From Sphingobacterium thalpophilum (GTDB taxonomy: Bacteria > Bacteroidota > Bacteroidia > Sphingobacteriales > Sphingobacteriaceae): a DNA stretch of 64,000 nt. The stretch lies in contig NZ_CP151087.1 in assembly GCF_038396785.1 (NCBI RefSeq), positions 5,642,001-5,706,000 of the forward strand, in the 5' to 3' direction. The translations under genes were made by a program, and so were the position numbers. The notes below the pieces were generated by a model, which was not told the origin of the DNA, ran no database searches, and saw nothing but the letters and a program-made list of their open reading frames with translations. Shown piece after piece: positions 42,276-51,935 of this stretch; the stretch's first letter is position 1; each line of letters begins with the position of its first letter.

Positions 42276-45200
42276 TATTCTTCCTCTTCTTTAGCTAGTT
42301 TATCATGTAGTTTTTCATCCAGGCTTTTGAATACGACAAAGAGTACAGGGATGATAAAGATGCCGAATGCTACACCAAAGAGCATGCCGCCGGCGGCGCT
42401 GAAACTGATCGAATGGTTACCGATCGCCGAGGGACCAACCGTCCACATCAAGGGTACCAGGCCAGCAACAAATGCCAAACTGGTCATCAAGATTGGCCGT
42501 AACCTAAGTTTTGAGCCGTTAATGGCAGCTTCGACGATACTTTTGCCATTTTTACGCTCCTGCACGGCAAATTCGACGATCAGAATAGCATTTTTGGCCA
42601 AAAGACCAATAAGCATGATGAGTCCTACTTGCACATAAATGTTGTTTTGAAGTCCCACAAGGTTGATCACGGAAAATACGCCGATCAGTCCCACAGGTAT
42701 AGACAGTAATACTGCCCAAGGAAGAATGTAGCTTTCATATTGAGCGGAAAGCAGGAAGTAGACGAATAGGATACTAAGCGCAAAAATCAATATCGTCTGT
42801 GAGCCGGATTGACTTTCTTCATAGCTCATGCCCGTCCATTCAAAACCGTAATTACCCGGAAGTTTGTTGTCGGCCAACTTTTGGATAGCCTGCATCGCAT
42901 CATCTGTACTATAGCCTTCCGCGGGTGTAATATTTACTGCAATTGCATTGTATAGATTGTAACGCGTGATGGTTTCTGGACCCACAGTCTTTTCTAAGGT
43001 CAATATGGTGTTAATAGGCACCATTTCGCCTTTACTGTTGCGCACAAAAATTGAATTGAAGGATTCGGGATCTTTGCGGAAGTCGAAATCTGATTGGACA
43101 TAAACACGGTATTGGCGACCAAACCGATTAAAATCGCTCGCCTGTACACGCGCAAAATAAGATCGGATTGTGGACATGAGATCTTTGATCTCAACTCCTA
43201 GAGATTTTGCCTTTACAGCATCGATATTTACTTCATACTGAGGGAAGTTTGATTTAAAACTTGTGTAAGCACTTCGTATTTCCGGTAAGGTATTGAGTTG
43301 GTTAATAAAGGTATCTGCAATGGTGTTAAAATCCCGAATGTCACCACCCATTCGATCCTGAAGAACCATTTCAATTCCTGCAAAGTCTCCAAAACCCTGT
43401 ACGGTAGGCCGGGGGAATACTGTAAACGTTGCTTCATTAATCTGGGATAGATCATTTCTGATGGTATCCATAAACGCATTGATATTTTTGATGTACTCGC
43501 GTTTGGCATGTGGTTTTAAGGTGATATAACCAGCGGCAAATGCCGGGCTTGAGCTTCCGTCCAGGGCATTAAAACCAGAAACTGTTGTCATTCCATTGAT
43601 GTCCTGTCTTTTCTTTAAAATACTATCGGCACGATGAAGAACCTCAGTTGTTCGGCTCAATGAAGCGCCGGGAGGGAGGGCAATGTTGTACGTGATAAAT
43701 CCATCATCTTCTGTCGGAATAAAACTTTTGGGTGTTTTAATCATAAACACAATGCCAAGTGCTGTAATTAAAATTAAGCCTGCCCAGGCTATTTTCTTAT
43801 TCTTGATCAGTATTTCTACAATCGAGACATAACGGGCGGTCAGTCGATCAAAAGAGGTATTGAATGCTTTAAAGAAGCGATCTTTAAATTGATTGATTTT
43901 GCCGTTTTTTTGATTGGTATGCTGTTGCGGGGCTTTCAGGAGTAGCGCACATAGGGCTGGACTTAACGTCAATGCATTGAGTGCTGAAATCAGAATCGCT
44001 GTTGCCAGGGTGTAAGCAAACTGGCGATAAAAGATACCTGCTGGCCCTTCCATAAATCCTACAGGCAAAAATACAGCAGCCATGACCATGGTTATGAACA
44101 GGATAGCTCCCGTAATTTCGGACATCGTCGATAATGTAGCGGCTCTGGGTTTCATTACTGTGCTGTGCATTTTTTCGTGGATGGCCTCAACGACGACAAT
44201 GGCGTCATCCACTACGATTCCAATGGCTAACACCAGGGCAAACATCGTGAGGACATTGAGCGAAAATCCAAAAAGCTGCAGAAAAAAGAAGGTTCCCACC
44301 AATGAAACCGGGATTGCAATTGCAGGGATCAAGGTGGATCTAAAATCTTGCAGGAAGATAAAGACAATAATAAATACCAGGATAAAGGCTTCAAAAAGGG
44401 TGTGCTCAACCTGGTTGATCGATTCATCGATCTGGTCACGTACAGAGTAGGTCACCTCATAGTGTATGCCTTTTGGAAATGTTTTGGATTGTTCCTCGAG
44501 AACCTTTCTGACGGCAATATCAATATCATGGGCGTTGGAACCACTGGTTTGTGTTAAGTTGAGTGTAAGACCGGGATGTCCATTTACCTTATTGTCGCTG
44601 CTTAGATTTGTAGCACCGAATTCGACGCGTGCCACATCTTTTAAATAGAGCACGGAACCGTCGGTGTTGGTTTTGATCACAATACTCTGGAATTCCTCCG
44701 GAGTGGTGAAACGCCCTTTATGACGGATCACTGTTTCGAAAGCTTCATCTGAGGTTTCTCCAAATTTACCGGGGGCAATCTCAAAGTTTTGATCTTTTAT
44801 AGCATTGGTGACATCTTGTGGGACGAGGTTATACAGGGCTAGTTTTTCGGGATTCAACCAAAGTCGCATCGCATAATCCCTTGCTCCCAAACGGGAAACC
44901 TGGGCTACACCATCAACACGCAGCAAAGGCCGCATCAGGTTAATCTGTGCATAAGCCTGGAGAAAGGTTTCGTCGTAGGCACTATCCTGATGATCAGAGT
45001 AGAGATTGATGGTCATAATGACACCCGTTTGCCGTGGCATGACCGTGATTCCGGCCTCATTTACTTCTGCGGGAATGGAACTGATTGCTTTGGAAATCCG
45101 TGTCTGTACGTTGACCGAGGCAATATCAGGATTGGTACCTGTCTTAAAATAGACCGACACACTTCCCGATCCTGAATTGGAGGCAGATGACTTGATATAG

Positions 45201-45427
45201 GTCATATCCTCTACACCATTGATGGCTTCTTCGATAGGTAGTAAAACGCTTTTTGCTACAGTCTCGGCATTAGCTCCCGGATAACTTAGTGAAACAAGCA
45301 CACTTGGTGGTGCAATTTCTGGAAAACGCGAGACAGGCAGAAGTTTTAGCCCAACTAAGCCCAAGATTACCAGGATAATGGAAACCACCGTGGCTAATAC
45401 AGGCCTATTTATAAATGTTTTTAGCAT
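42275..45427 (-). CDS. RND multidrug efflux permease (HAE1/AcrB family)
   Basis: The 1050-residue inner-membrane pump has 12 TM helices and two large periplasmic loops. The proton-relay pair is present in LAIGIVVDDAIVVVEAIHEK in TM4. Other family marks are the N-terminal FINRPVLATVVSIILVILG, FPEIAPPSVLVSLSYPGANA, YIKSSASNSGSGSVSVYF, and GLLAKNAILIVEFAVQ in the second half. Substrates are probably lipophilic drugs or bile/detergent-like compounds. It is the middle gene of adaptor-permease-duct, 77 bp after the adaptor. Confidence 0.94.
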   Translation of the reverse strand: MLKTFINRPVLATVVSIILVILGLVGLKLLPVSRFPEIAPPSVLVSLSYPGANAETVAKSVLLPIEEAINGVEDMTYIKSSASNSGSGSVSVYFKTGTNPDIASVNVQTRISKAISSIPAEVNEAGITVMPRQTGVIMTINLYSDHQDSAYDETFLQAYAQINLMRPLLRVDGVAQVSRLGARDYAMRLWLNPEKLALYNLVPQDVTNAIKDQNFEIAPGKFGETSDEAFETVIRHKGRFTTPEEFQSIVIKTNTDGSVLYLKDVARVEFGATNLSSDNKVNGHPGLTLNLTQTSGSNAHDIDIAVRKVLEEQSKTFPKGIHYEVTYSVRDQIDESINQVEHTLFEAFILVFIIVFIFLQDFRSTLIPAIAIPVSLVGTFFFLQLFGFSLNVLTMFALVLAIGIVVDDAIVVVEAIHEKMHSTVMKPRAATLSTMSEITGAILFITMVMAAVFLPVGFMEGPAGIFYRQFAYTLATAILISALNALTLSPALCALLLKAPQQHTNQKNGKINQFKDRFFKAFNTSFDRLTARYVSIVEILIKNKKIAWAGLILITALGIVFMIKTPKSFIPTEDDGFITYNIALPPGASLSRTTEVLHRADSILKKRQDINGMTTVSGFNALDGSSSPAFAAGYITLKPHAKREYIKNINAFMDTIRNDLSQINEATFTVFPRPTVQGFGDFAGIEMVLQDRMGGDIRDFNTIADTFINQLNTLPEIRSAYTSFKSNFPQYEVNIDAVKAKSLGVEIKDLMSTIRSYFARVQASDFNRFGRQYRVYVQSDFDFRKDPESFNSIFVRNSKGEMVPINTILTLEKTVGPETITRYNLYNAIAVNITPAEGYSTDDAMQAIQKLADNKLPGNYGFEWTGMSYEESQSGSQTILIFALSILFVYFLLSAQYESYILPWAVLLSIPVGLIGVFSVINLVGLQNNIYVQVGLIMLIGLLAKNAILIVEFAVQERKNGKSIVEAAINGSKLRLRPILMTSLAFVAGLVPLMWTVGPSAIGNHSISFSAAGGMLFGVAFGIFIIPVLFVVFKSLDEKLHDKLAKEEEE

Positions 45428-45447
45428 ATATATGGAATTTTAAACAC

Positions 45448-45485
45448 GCTACATGAAGTGTACAGTATGTCTGACACCTTGTAGC
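45448..45485 (-). other. Intercistronic hairpin between adaptor and permease
   Basis: GCTACA at 45448-45453 pairs with TGTAGC at 45480-45485, and GTGT with ACAC inside, giving a two-part stem in the 77-bp gap. It could stabilise the upstream message or set the relative expression of adaptor and permease. Confidence 0.4.
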
Positions 45486-45504
45486 ATGTAAAAATGATAG
45501 ATAA

Positions 45505-46668
45505 TTATTTCTGTAAAATCGGGGTTACTGGTGAACCGTCGGTCAATTTGTCAAATCCACTGGTAATAACGCGATCGTTTTCCTGTAGTCCTGAGTAGAC
45601 GATATAATTGTTTTTACTTTTGCCTGTCAGTTGGATATTTCGTTTTTGTGCTTTGTTGTTTTGGTCCAGTATATACACGAAGGTTTTATCCTGCAATTCA
45701 TTGACTGCAATCTGCGGGATTTGAAGAACGTCTTTTTTAACCTCTGCAATTTTAAGTGTACCACTACTTCCGGACCGAAGTATATTGTCGTGATTTTGAA
45801 ATGTCGCACGCAAGGAGATCGCACCTGTAGTACGGTTGATCTGACCATTGACGGCATCCACTATACCTTTTTTTGCATATTCTTCGCCATCCGCAAGGAC
45901 GAGCGTAACTTCGGGAAATACAAGCTTCTGATTCTGGTTGTATTTTTTCCCTTCCAAGCTATCTTTTTTTGCCTGTGCTTTGGAAAAATAAAGAAAGTCA
46001 GATTCATTCATGGAGAAATAAACATAGACTTCCTGGATATCTGAAAGATAGGTGAGGGGTTCTTTATCACCTTTTGAGACCAGATTCCCGATACGTTTTG
46101 GGATCCGACCAATGTAACCGCCTACCGGAGCGGTGATAACCGTAAAATCCTTACTGATCTGAGCGGAACGTACGGCTGCGATGGCCTGATCCAGTGTCGC
46201 CTTGGCTACCTGATAATCTGATTTGGCCGAAGCCAACCTGACATCGGAGATAACGTCGTTTTGAACCAGCGGCTTCAATCGGTCGACTTCGAGCTGTGCA
46301 TTTTTAAGTTTGGCTCTGGCGACCTGCTCTGTAGCAACCATGTTATTGAGATTTTCCTGATAAGTAGAGGGGTCTACTTTGAACAGTTTCTGGCCTTTTT
46401 GAACAAAAGAACCTTCATCGATATAAATTTCCTGAAGCAGTCCTTCGACCTGTGGGCGGACCTCAACGTTAACTTTACCTTCTATGGTGCCCAAATAATC
46501 CTTGATGGTGGTAGCATCTGATTTAGTGACGGTATAGACGGGCAAGGCCACGTTTTTTTCTTTGGTTTTATTTTCTTTTGAAGAACTTGAAGAACAACTT
46601 ACCTGTGTGGCTAAGGCTGAACAAATCAATAGGGATACTTTAAAAATAGATAATGTTTTTTTCTTCAC
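45505..46668 (-). CDS. RND efflux periplasmic adaptor (AcrA/MexA type)
   Basis: The 387-residue lipoprotein has a signal ending QVSCSS (Cys26 lipidated), a lipoyl/beta-barrel region with TIEGKVNVEVRPQVEGLLQEI and VQKGQKLFKVDPSTY, a helical hairpin (about 100-165), and the C-terminal barrel with GQINRTTGAISLRATF. It bridges permease and duct. The first codon is GTG at 46668; no in-frame ATG precedes the signal peptide. It is the first gene of the three-gene operon; no regulator is adjacent. Confidence 0.92.
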   Translation of the reverse strand: MKKKTLSIFKVSLLICSALATQVSCSSSSSKENKTKEKNVALPVYTVTKSDATTIKDYLGTIEGKVNVEVRPQVEGLLQEIYIDEGSFVQKGQKLFKVDPSTYQENLNNMVATEQVARAKLKNAQLEVDRLKPLVQNDVISDVRLASAKSDYQVAKATLDQAIAAVRSAQISKDFTVITAPVGGYIGRIPKRIGNLVSKGDKEPLTYLSDIQEVYVYFSMNESDFLYFSKAQAKKDSLEGKKYNQNQKLVFPEVTLVLADGEEYAKKGIVDAVNGQINRTTGAISLRATFQNHDNILRSGSSGTLKIAEVKKDVLQIPQIAVNELQDKTFVYILDQNNKAQKRNIQLTGKSKNNYIVYSGLQENDRVITSGFDKLTDGSPVTPILQK

Positions 46669-46864
46669 AATGCTTGATTAATTTTTACGATATATGTGTT
46701 GGGTAATATGAATATTACAATATAAACGCCAAATAGTTTAATTATTGTGAAGATTAACATTTGTTAACATCTCAAATTTTAGTTAATAACTGTTCAATTA
46801 TTAATCAATAATAATGTTTAATAGTTTTAAGTATTTGATAGTTATTGTTTTATAGAGAGGAGTG
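46669..46864. other. AT-rich regulatory gap upstream of the RND operon
   Basis: Contains no gene. TTAACATTTGTTAACAT (around 46753) is a near-palindromic AT-rich motif that could be an operator for the minus-strand operon, but no clear TAnnTTTG box was found. Confidence 0.3.
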
Positions 46865-46897
46865 CATCATATTTTCCCGCCAAAGGAAAATATGATG
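46865..46897 (-). terminator. Hairpin after AMP nucleosidase
   Basis: A perfect 13-bp stem CATCATATTTTCC / GGAAAATATGATG with a 7-nt loop lies 17 bp past the stop. No T run follows on the minus strand, so it may act as a 3' stabiliser rather than an intrinsic terminator. Confidence 0.6.
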
Positions 46898-46913
46898 TTG
46901 CTTGCATTGTACC

Positions 46914-47747
46914 TTAGAATTTAAGGTGCTTCACGGTCAATCCGTTATTGATAAGCTGTTTTAAAGCATCAATACCTATACCGATATGTTCTTCCACATA
47001 TTTTGCTGTAACGGTTACATCACTGACCGAAGTTTTTACTCCTTCTGGCACCATCGGTTGATCTGAAACTAGCAGTAAAGCACCTGTTGGAATCTTGTTG
47101 GCAAATCCGACGCTGAATATCGTTGCGGTTTCCATATCAACGCACATGGCACGGATTGATTTTAAATATTTTTTGAAAGCTTTGTCATGTTCCCAAACCC
47201 GTCTATTGGTGGTGTATACCGTTCCAGTCCAGTAATCGCGTTGGTGATCCCGAATTGTAGTGGATATGGCCTTTTGCATGGCGAAGGCAGGTAATGAAGG
47301 TACTTCTGGTGGAAAGTAGTCATTAGATGTTCCCTCGCCGCGGATAGCGGCAATTGGAAGAATCAATTCACCTACAGGAATTTTTTTCTTGATACCCCCG
47401 GTCTTACCCAAGAATAGAACGGCTTTTGGTGCAATTGCTGATAATAGATCCATAATGGTTGCGGCCATTGGACTTCCCATTCCGAAATTGATAATGGTGA
47501 TACCTCCGGCAGTGACGGATTGCATCGGTTTGTCTTCCCCGTAAATAGGAGCATTATCATGCATTTCAGAAAACAGGTGGATATATTTTGAAAAGTTCGT
47601 TAAAAGGATATACTCCCCAAACTCTTCCAAAGGCCTTCCCGTATAACGGGGAAGCCAGTTGTTCACGATTTCTTCTTTGGTTTTTAAACCTGGTGTGATC
47701 GGACTATTTACGGTATTCTTTGCACTTCTCTTTGTTGTCATAGTCAT
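46914..47747 (-). CDS. amn: AMP nucleosidase (short Bacteroidota form)
   Basis: The 277-residue protein splits AMP to adenine and ribose 5-phosphate. It contains the phosphorylase-type core: ITIINFGMGSPMAATIMDLL, AVLFLGKTGGIKKKIPVGELILP, and near the end AMCVDMETATIFSVGFAN, where the Glu contacts the ribose, followed by ALLLVSDQPMVPEGVKT. E. coli Amn is much longer because of an N-terminal regulatory domain, absent here. Monocistronic; the gene lies between the RND operon and clpX on the same strand. Confidence 0.88.
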   Translation of the reverse strand: MTMTTKRSAKNTVNSPITPGLKTKEEIVNNWLPRYTGRPLEEFGEYILLTNFSKYIHLFSEMHDNAPIYGEDKPMQSVTAGGITIINFGMGSPMAATIMDLLSAIAPKAVLFLGKTGGIKKKIPVGELILPIAAIRGEGTSNDYFPPEVPSLPAFAMQKAISTTIRDHQRDYWTGTVYTTNRRVWEHDKAFKKYLKSIRAMCVDMETATIFSVGFANKIPTGALLLVSDQPMVPEGVKTSVSDVTVTAKYVEEHIGIGIDALKQLINNGLTVKHLKF

Positions 47748-47840
47748 TAAATTTAATTTCTTGAATCTCTTATCTTCCTGTCAACATTCCGTTATGGCTA
47801 TGTTATTATTGTAATATAAGATTTTTAATTCTTTTCTAAA

Positions 47841-47871
47841 AAAAAATCCCGTTCAGCGAACGGGATTTTTT
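47841..47871 (-). terminator. Terminator after clpX
   Basis: A 14-bp stem (arms AAAAAATCCCGTTC and GAACGGGATTTTTT) with loop AGC immediately follows the clpX stop and has a T run on the minus strand. Confidence 0.9.
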
Positions 47872-49121
47872 TAAGCGACTTTAAGCTTTTTTAAATCGGA
47901 CTTTTCGAATTTTTTCTTCGCATAGTCCAAGGTAATTTCTAATGCTTTCTGTCCCGTTTGTTCTTTTGTTGACGGAATCTCAAACATGGCATCCAGCATA
48001 ATGGCTTCGCATATGCTGCGGAGGCCACGGGCTCCAAGTTTAAATTCGTCAGCTTTATCAACAATAAACGTATATACGTCAGGATCAAATTTTAGTTCGA
48101 TACTTTCGTATTCAAACAACTTCTTATATTGTTTTACCAATGCATTTTTTGGTTCAGTCAAAATGCTCAGTAAAGTTTCCTTATCCAATGGATTTAAGTA
48201 AGTCAATACAGGAAGACGGCCAATTAACTCTGGAATTAAACCAAAGTTCTTTAAGTCTTGAGGTGTAATATACTTGTATAGATTGTTCAAGTCAATTTCC
48301 TCTTCGTCTTCGTTCATTTTATAACCTACTGTTTGCGTGCGCAGACGGTTTGCAATTTTCTTTTGAATACCGTCGAATGCACCACCACAGATAAATAGAA
48401 TATTACTTGTATTGACTGCGATCATTTTTTGATCCGGGTGTTTACGGCCGCCTTGCGGTGGAACGTTTACAACCGTACCTTCTAAAATCTTCAATAAAGC
48501 TTGCTGCACACCTTCACCCGATACATCTCTTGTAATAGACGGATTGTCGCTTTTACGTGCGATTTTATCAATCTCATCGATATAGATAATACCGCGTTCT
48601 GCAGAGGCTACATCATAATCTGCTGCTTGCAATAAACGTGTTAATATACTTTCTACGTCTTCCCCTACATACCCTGCTTCTGTCAATACAGTTGCATCCA
48701 CAATACAGAAGGGGACGTTGAGTATCTTGGCAACAGTTTTTGCAAGCAAGGTTTTACCTGTACCTGTTTCACCAACGATAATCAAATTGGATTTTTCGAT
48801 TTCAATCTCGTCTTTATCCACTTTCTGATTTAAACGTTTATAGTGATTATAAACTGCTACTGAAATTACTTTTTTCGCATCATCCTGACCGATTACATAT
48901 TGATCCAGGTGAGTTTTAATCTCCAAAGGACGGATCAACTTTAAAGCAGTCTGTAAAGTTTTACTTTTTCGTTGTTTTAATTCTTCTGCCAAGATTTCGC
49001 CTGCCTGCTGGATACATCTGTCACAGATGTGTGCTCCGTTGCCTGCAATAAGCATCTGGGCTTCATTTTTGCTTATGCCACAAAACGAACAGTGAATGTC
49101 TCTATCGTTATTCTTTGCCAT
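47871..49121 (-). CDS. clpX: ClpX ATPase subunit
   Basis: The 416-residue AAA+ unfoldase begins with a C4 zinc finger (CSFCGI ... CDRCI). It has Walker A GETGTGKT, pore loop GYVGEDVE, Walker B IIYIDEIDKIA, RDVSGEGVQQALL and the ClpP-binding loop region. The C-terminal domain has KLGARGLRSICE (sensor 2). It unfolds tagged substrates for ClpP. It starts 2 bp after clpP, so they are co-transcribed clpP-clpX. Confidence 0.97.
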   Translation of the reverse strand: MAKNNDRDIHCSFCGISKNEAQMLIAGNGAHICDRCIQQAGEILAEELKQRKSKTLQTALKLIRPLEIKTHLDQYVIGQDDAKKVISVAVYNHYKRLNQKVDKDEIEIEKSNLIIVGETGTGKTLLAKTVAKILNVPFCIVDATVLTEAGYVGEDVESILTRLLQAADYDVASAERGIIYIDEIDKIARKSDNPSITRDVSGEGVQQALLKILEGTVVNVPPQGGRKHPDQKMIAVNTSNILFICGGAFDGIQKKIANRLRTQTVGYKMNEDEEEIDLNNLYKYITPQDLKNFGLIPELIGRLPVLTYLNPLDKETLLSILTEPKNALVKQYKKLFEYESIELKFDPDVYTFIVDKADEFKLGARGLRSICEAIMLDAMFEIPSTKEQTGQKALEITLDYAKKKFEKSDLKKLKVA

Positions 49122-49123
49122 TG

Positions 49124-49825
49124 TTATTTAATAATCTCCTTCTTAGGAAGTAAAATCTCGTCAATCATACCGAATTCTTTGGCTTCATTGGCTCTCATCC
49201 AGTAATCGCGATCTGAAGATTTTTCTACCCATTCGTAAGTTTGTCCAGAGTGATCTGAAATAATGGTGTATAATTCTTCTTTCAATTTCATCATCTCACG
49301 TAAGTTGATTTCCATATCGGCAGCAACTCCTTGTGCACCACCGGAAGGTTGGTGAATCATGACGCGTGAGTGACGTAAGGCTGCACGTTTGCCTTTTGCA
49401 CCAGCAACTAAAAGAACAGCTCCCATAGACGCAGCAATACCTGTACAGATCGTCGCTACATCTGGTGTGATATATTGCATGGTATCATAAATTCCTAGTC
49501 CAGCGTATACGCTTCCACCTGGTGAATTGATGTAGATTTGGATATCACGTTGTGCATCGGTAGATTGTAGGAACAAGAGCTGTGCCTGAATAATGTTGGC
49601 TACCTGATCATCAATACCGCTGCCTAAAAATATGATACGGTCCATCATCAAACGCGAAAACACATCCATTTGAGCAACGTTCAATTGACGTTCTTCAACG
49701 ATGTAAGGTGTAAGGTTTGTTGGAATGCTTGTCTCTGTACGAGCAATGAAGCTATCAACATGTTGGCTTCCAATACGGTGATGCTTTACTGCATATTTTC
49801 TGAATTCGTTTTTATCTATATTCAT
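49124..49825 (-). CDS. clpP: ClpP protease subunit
   Basis: The 233-residue serine protease shows the catalytic Ser in GIAASMGAVLL, His in RHSRVMIHQPSGG and the Asp near the RDYWM segment (SSDRDYWMRANEAKEFG). VYAGLGIYDTMQYI and INSPGGSVY form the substrate cleft. An N-terminal propeptide of roughly 30 residues precedes the conserved core. It is the first gene of the clpP-clpX pair. Confidence 0.97.
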   Translation of the reverse strand: MNIDKNEFRKYAVKHHRIGSQHVDSFIARTETSIPTNLTPYIVEERQLNVAQMDVFSRLMMDRIIFLGSGIDDQVANIIQAQLLFLQSTDAQRDIQIYINSPGGSVYAGLGIYDTMQYITPDVATICTGIAASMGAVLLVAGAKGKRAALRHSRVMIHQPSGGAQGVAADMEINLREMMKLKEELYTIISDHSGQTYEWVEKSSDRDYWMRANEAKEFGMIDEILLPKKEIIK

Positions 49826-49994
49826 CTTTTTATTTTTTCTATTCTGTAGGACTAATATAAAACTATATTTTAAAAATCAAATAAATTGAAAAGATGTTTT
49901 ACATCTACTTTACATTTTTTCGGTGATCCCCTTTCAAGACTTGGGGGACACTGTATCTCCGGATTAATTCTTTATCTATTTCATGCATAGCTCC

Positions 49995-50456
49995 TTAGTC
50001 AATTTCGTTGTAGTTGGGGAGGTCTTCCAAAAATTCGTAAGACGCGTTGATAAAATCAATTTTACAATAGTAATGATTCATGCCATTGCTCACTAATAGG
50101 TATGGTATACGATGAACCGTATTATAATTTGCAATTTGCTCAAATACCTGTTGGGTGATTTTTATATGTGGCGCTTTAAACTCGGCTAACACGACCTTAT
50201 GCCCGCTACTGTTGTAAATCAATAAATCACTTCGTTTCTGAAGGTTATTTAATTTCAATCCGCCTTCAATATGCATCAGTGATTTGGGGTAATTTTTCAT
50301 GAGCGACAAATAATTGATCCAATGTTGTCTAACCCATTCCTCCGGTGTTAATACCAAGTCCTTTTTTCTGAGCTCATCAAAGATGTAAATCGCATTGTTC
50401 TTCTTGGATATTTTAGCTTTAAATGGCGGTAAGTTCAGTGGAGTCGGTGAAAACAT
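49995..50456 (-). CDS. HsdR N-terminal-like (PD-(D/E)XK) domain protein
   Basis: The 153-residue protein consists mostly of the HSDR_N domain. The nuclease pattern is visible: KRSDLLIYNSSGHKVVLAEFKAP holds the Asp and the Glu-x-Lys pair of the PD-(D/E)XK fold. It has no helicase part and no methylase or specificity gene beside it, so it is not a type I restriction enzyme. I chose the ATG at 50456; the frame only extends to a TTG. It is divergent from holA, a pairing I recall as frequent in Bacteroidota. Confidence 0.82.
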   Translation of the reverse strand: MFSPTPLNLPPFKAKISKKNNAIYIFDELRKKDLVLTPEEWVRQHWINYLSLMKNYPKSLMHIEGGLKLNNLQKRSDLLIYNSSGHKVVLAEFKAPHIKITQQVFEQIANYNTVHRIPYLLVSNGMNHYYCKIDFINASYEFLEDLPNYNEID

Positions 50457-50868
50457 ACACAAATATACTAAAATATTAGCAAAAGAAATAAATTCGTCAA
50501 GTCCGAAGGATGGTGTTTTTTTGACTAGTCTGATTTTTTAGGCCGGGGGAAACCCGAGGTCTGTATTTATGATGCGATTACTTAGCGAGATGGTGAAAGT
50601 TATGTTGCTAAATGTTCATGGCATTAAATCAATAGTTTAATGTAATCGCGATACATGAGTCAATTATAAAAGCGTAATTTTACGGAGTTACTCGGTTGAA
50701 TTGCCATTAAAATCGTAATTTTGCTTCGCATAAAAAGCCCATGGTCGAACTCGAAAGACATTTTGATATGTGGTGACATGGGGGTATTTTAGCCTTCGCA
50801 GATGGCTTGGATACCGAAAACAAATCTGGGCAACTGATCTATTGCGGACGAATAAATAGACTATATAT
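50457..50868. other. Divergent intergenic region
   Basis: No gene is supported in these 412 bases. A TATATTTG -7 box on the minus strand (50460-50467) lies 3 nt before the ATG of the HsdR-N gene, again suggesting a leaderless message. A 62-residue minus-strand frame here has no motif. Confidence 0.45.
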
Positions 50869-51876
50869 ATGAACATAAATCCGATCTTATCCGATATTAA
50901 GAACAGGTCTTTTAAACCAGTGTATTTATTGCAAGGGGAGGAGAGTTATTTCATTGATACCATTGCCGACGCTTTGGAAGCAACCGTATTGAATGATGCG
51001 CAGAAAGGCTTTGATCAATCGATTTTTTACGGAAAAGATATCGATATCTCTACGATTGTCAATGCAGCAAAGAGGTATCCTATGCTAAGTGACTATCAGG
51101 TGATTATTATCAAGGAGGCACAGGAGCTAAAATGGAAATCGGATACGGAAGAACTGTTGACTAAATACCTGGAACATCTTACACCGACAACCATTCTTGT
51201 GTTTTGTTTTAAACATGGGAAATTTGACAAACGCAAAAAGATCTATAAGGTCTTTGAAAAAAAAGGACTAGTTGTTGATGCTGCCAAACTATACGACGAT
51301 AAGGTGGGCCCTTGGATTGGAGCTTATGTGAAAGATGCCGGCTGGCGCATTCATCCGCAAGCGACGATGATGATTGCGGACTATCTCGGTAATGATCTGT
51401 CCAAAGTGTCCAATGAACTTGACAAGCTCATGCTTAATGTTCCAAAGAGTCAAGAGATCAGCATGGAAGATGTTGAACGAAATATTGGTATCTCCAAAGA
51501 TTATAATGTTTTTGAATTAAATACTGCATTGGCTAAACGTAATGCCCTAAAAGCTTATCAGATCGTTGATTATTTTGTGGCCAACCCCAAAAATAATCCG
51601 CTGGTAATGGTCATTGGACAAATTGCCACCTACTTCACGAAGATTCTCAAATACCATTATCTGATCGACAAATCGGTCGCAGCAAAAGAATTGGGGGTAC
51701 ATCCTTTCTTTTTGAAAGAATACGAGCTTGCTGCAAGAAATTACAACCGGCGGAAAACTTTCGATGTGCTCAATGTATTGAAGGAGACTGATTTAAAATC
51801 TAAAGGTGTCAATGTGCCGAGCAATTTCAATAGTGAAGAGATTTTAAAAGAAATGATCTATCGGATACTTAACTAA
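50869..51876 (+). CDS. holA: DNA polymerase III delta subunit
   Basis: The 335-residue clamp-loader subunit shows the family layout: PVYLLQGEESYFIDTIADAL, QVIIIKEAQELKW, TILVFCFKHGKFDKRKKIYK, MMIADYLGNDLSKVSNELDKL, VERNIGISKDYNVFEL and the C-terminal collar domain (about 215-330). It opens the beta clamp for loading on DNA. It ends at a clear terminator 20 bp before the inserted IS. Confidence 0.93.
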   Translation: MNINPILSDIKNRSFKPVYLLQGEESYFIDTIADALEATVLNDAQKGFDQSIFYGKDIDISTIVNAAKRYPMLSDYQVIIIKEAQELKWKSDTEELLTKYLEHLTPTTILVFCFKHGKFDKRKKIYKVFEKKGLVVDAAKLYDDKVGPWIGAYVKDAGWRIHPQATMMIADYLGNDLSKVSNELDKLMLNVPKSQEISMEDVERNIGISKDYNVFELNTALAKRNALKAYQIVDYFVANPKNNPLVMVIGQIATYFTKILKYHYLIDKSVAAKELGVHPFFLKEYELAARNYNRRKTFDVLNVLKETDLKSKGVNVPSNFNSEEILKEMIYRILN

Positions 51877-51893
51877 TCCCATCCAACAGCAAG

Positions 51894-51918
51894 AACACCA
51901 GAAATGGTGTTTTTTTTT
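51894..51918 (+). terminator. Terminator after holA
   Basis: A short stem AACACC / GGTGTT around AGAAAT followed by a run of about nine T. Confidence 0.8.
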
Positions 51919-51935
51919 ACACAAATTTAATAATT

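Noticed and set aside
49995..50456. HsdR-N protein considered as part of a restriction-modification system
   Set aside because: No helicase domain, HsdM or HsdS is present in the neighbourhood; the next genes are clpP and holA.
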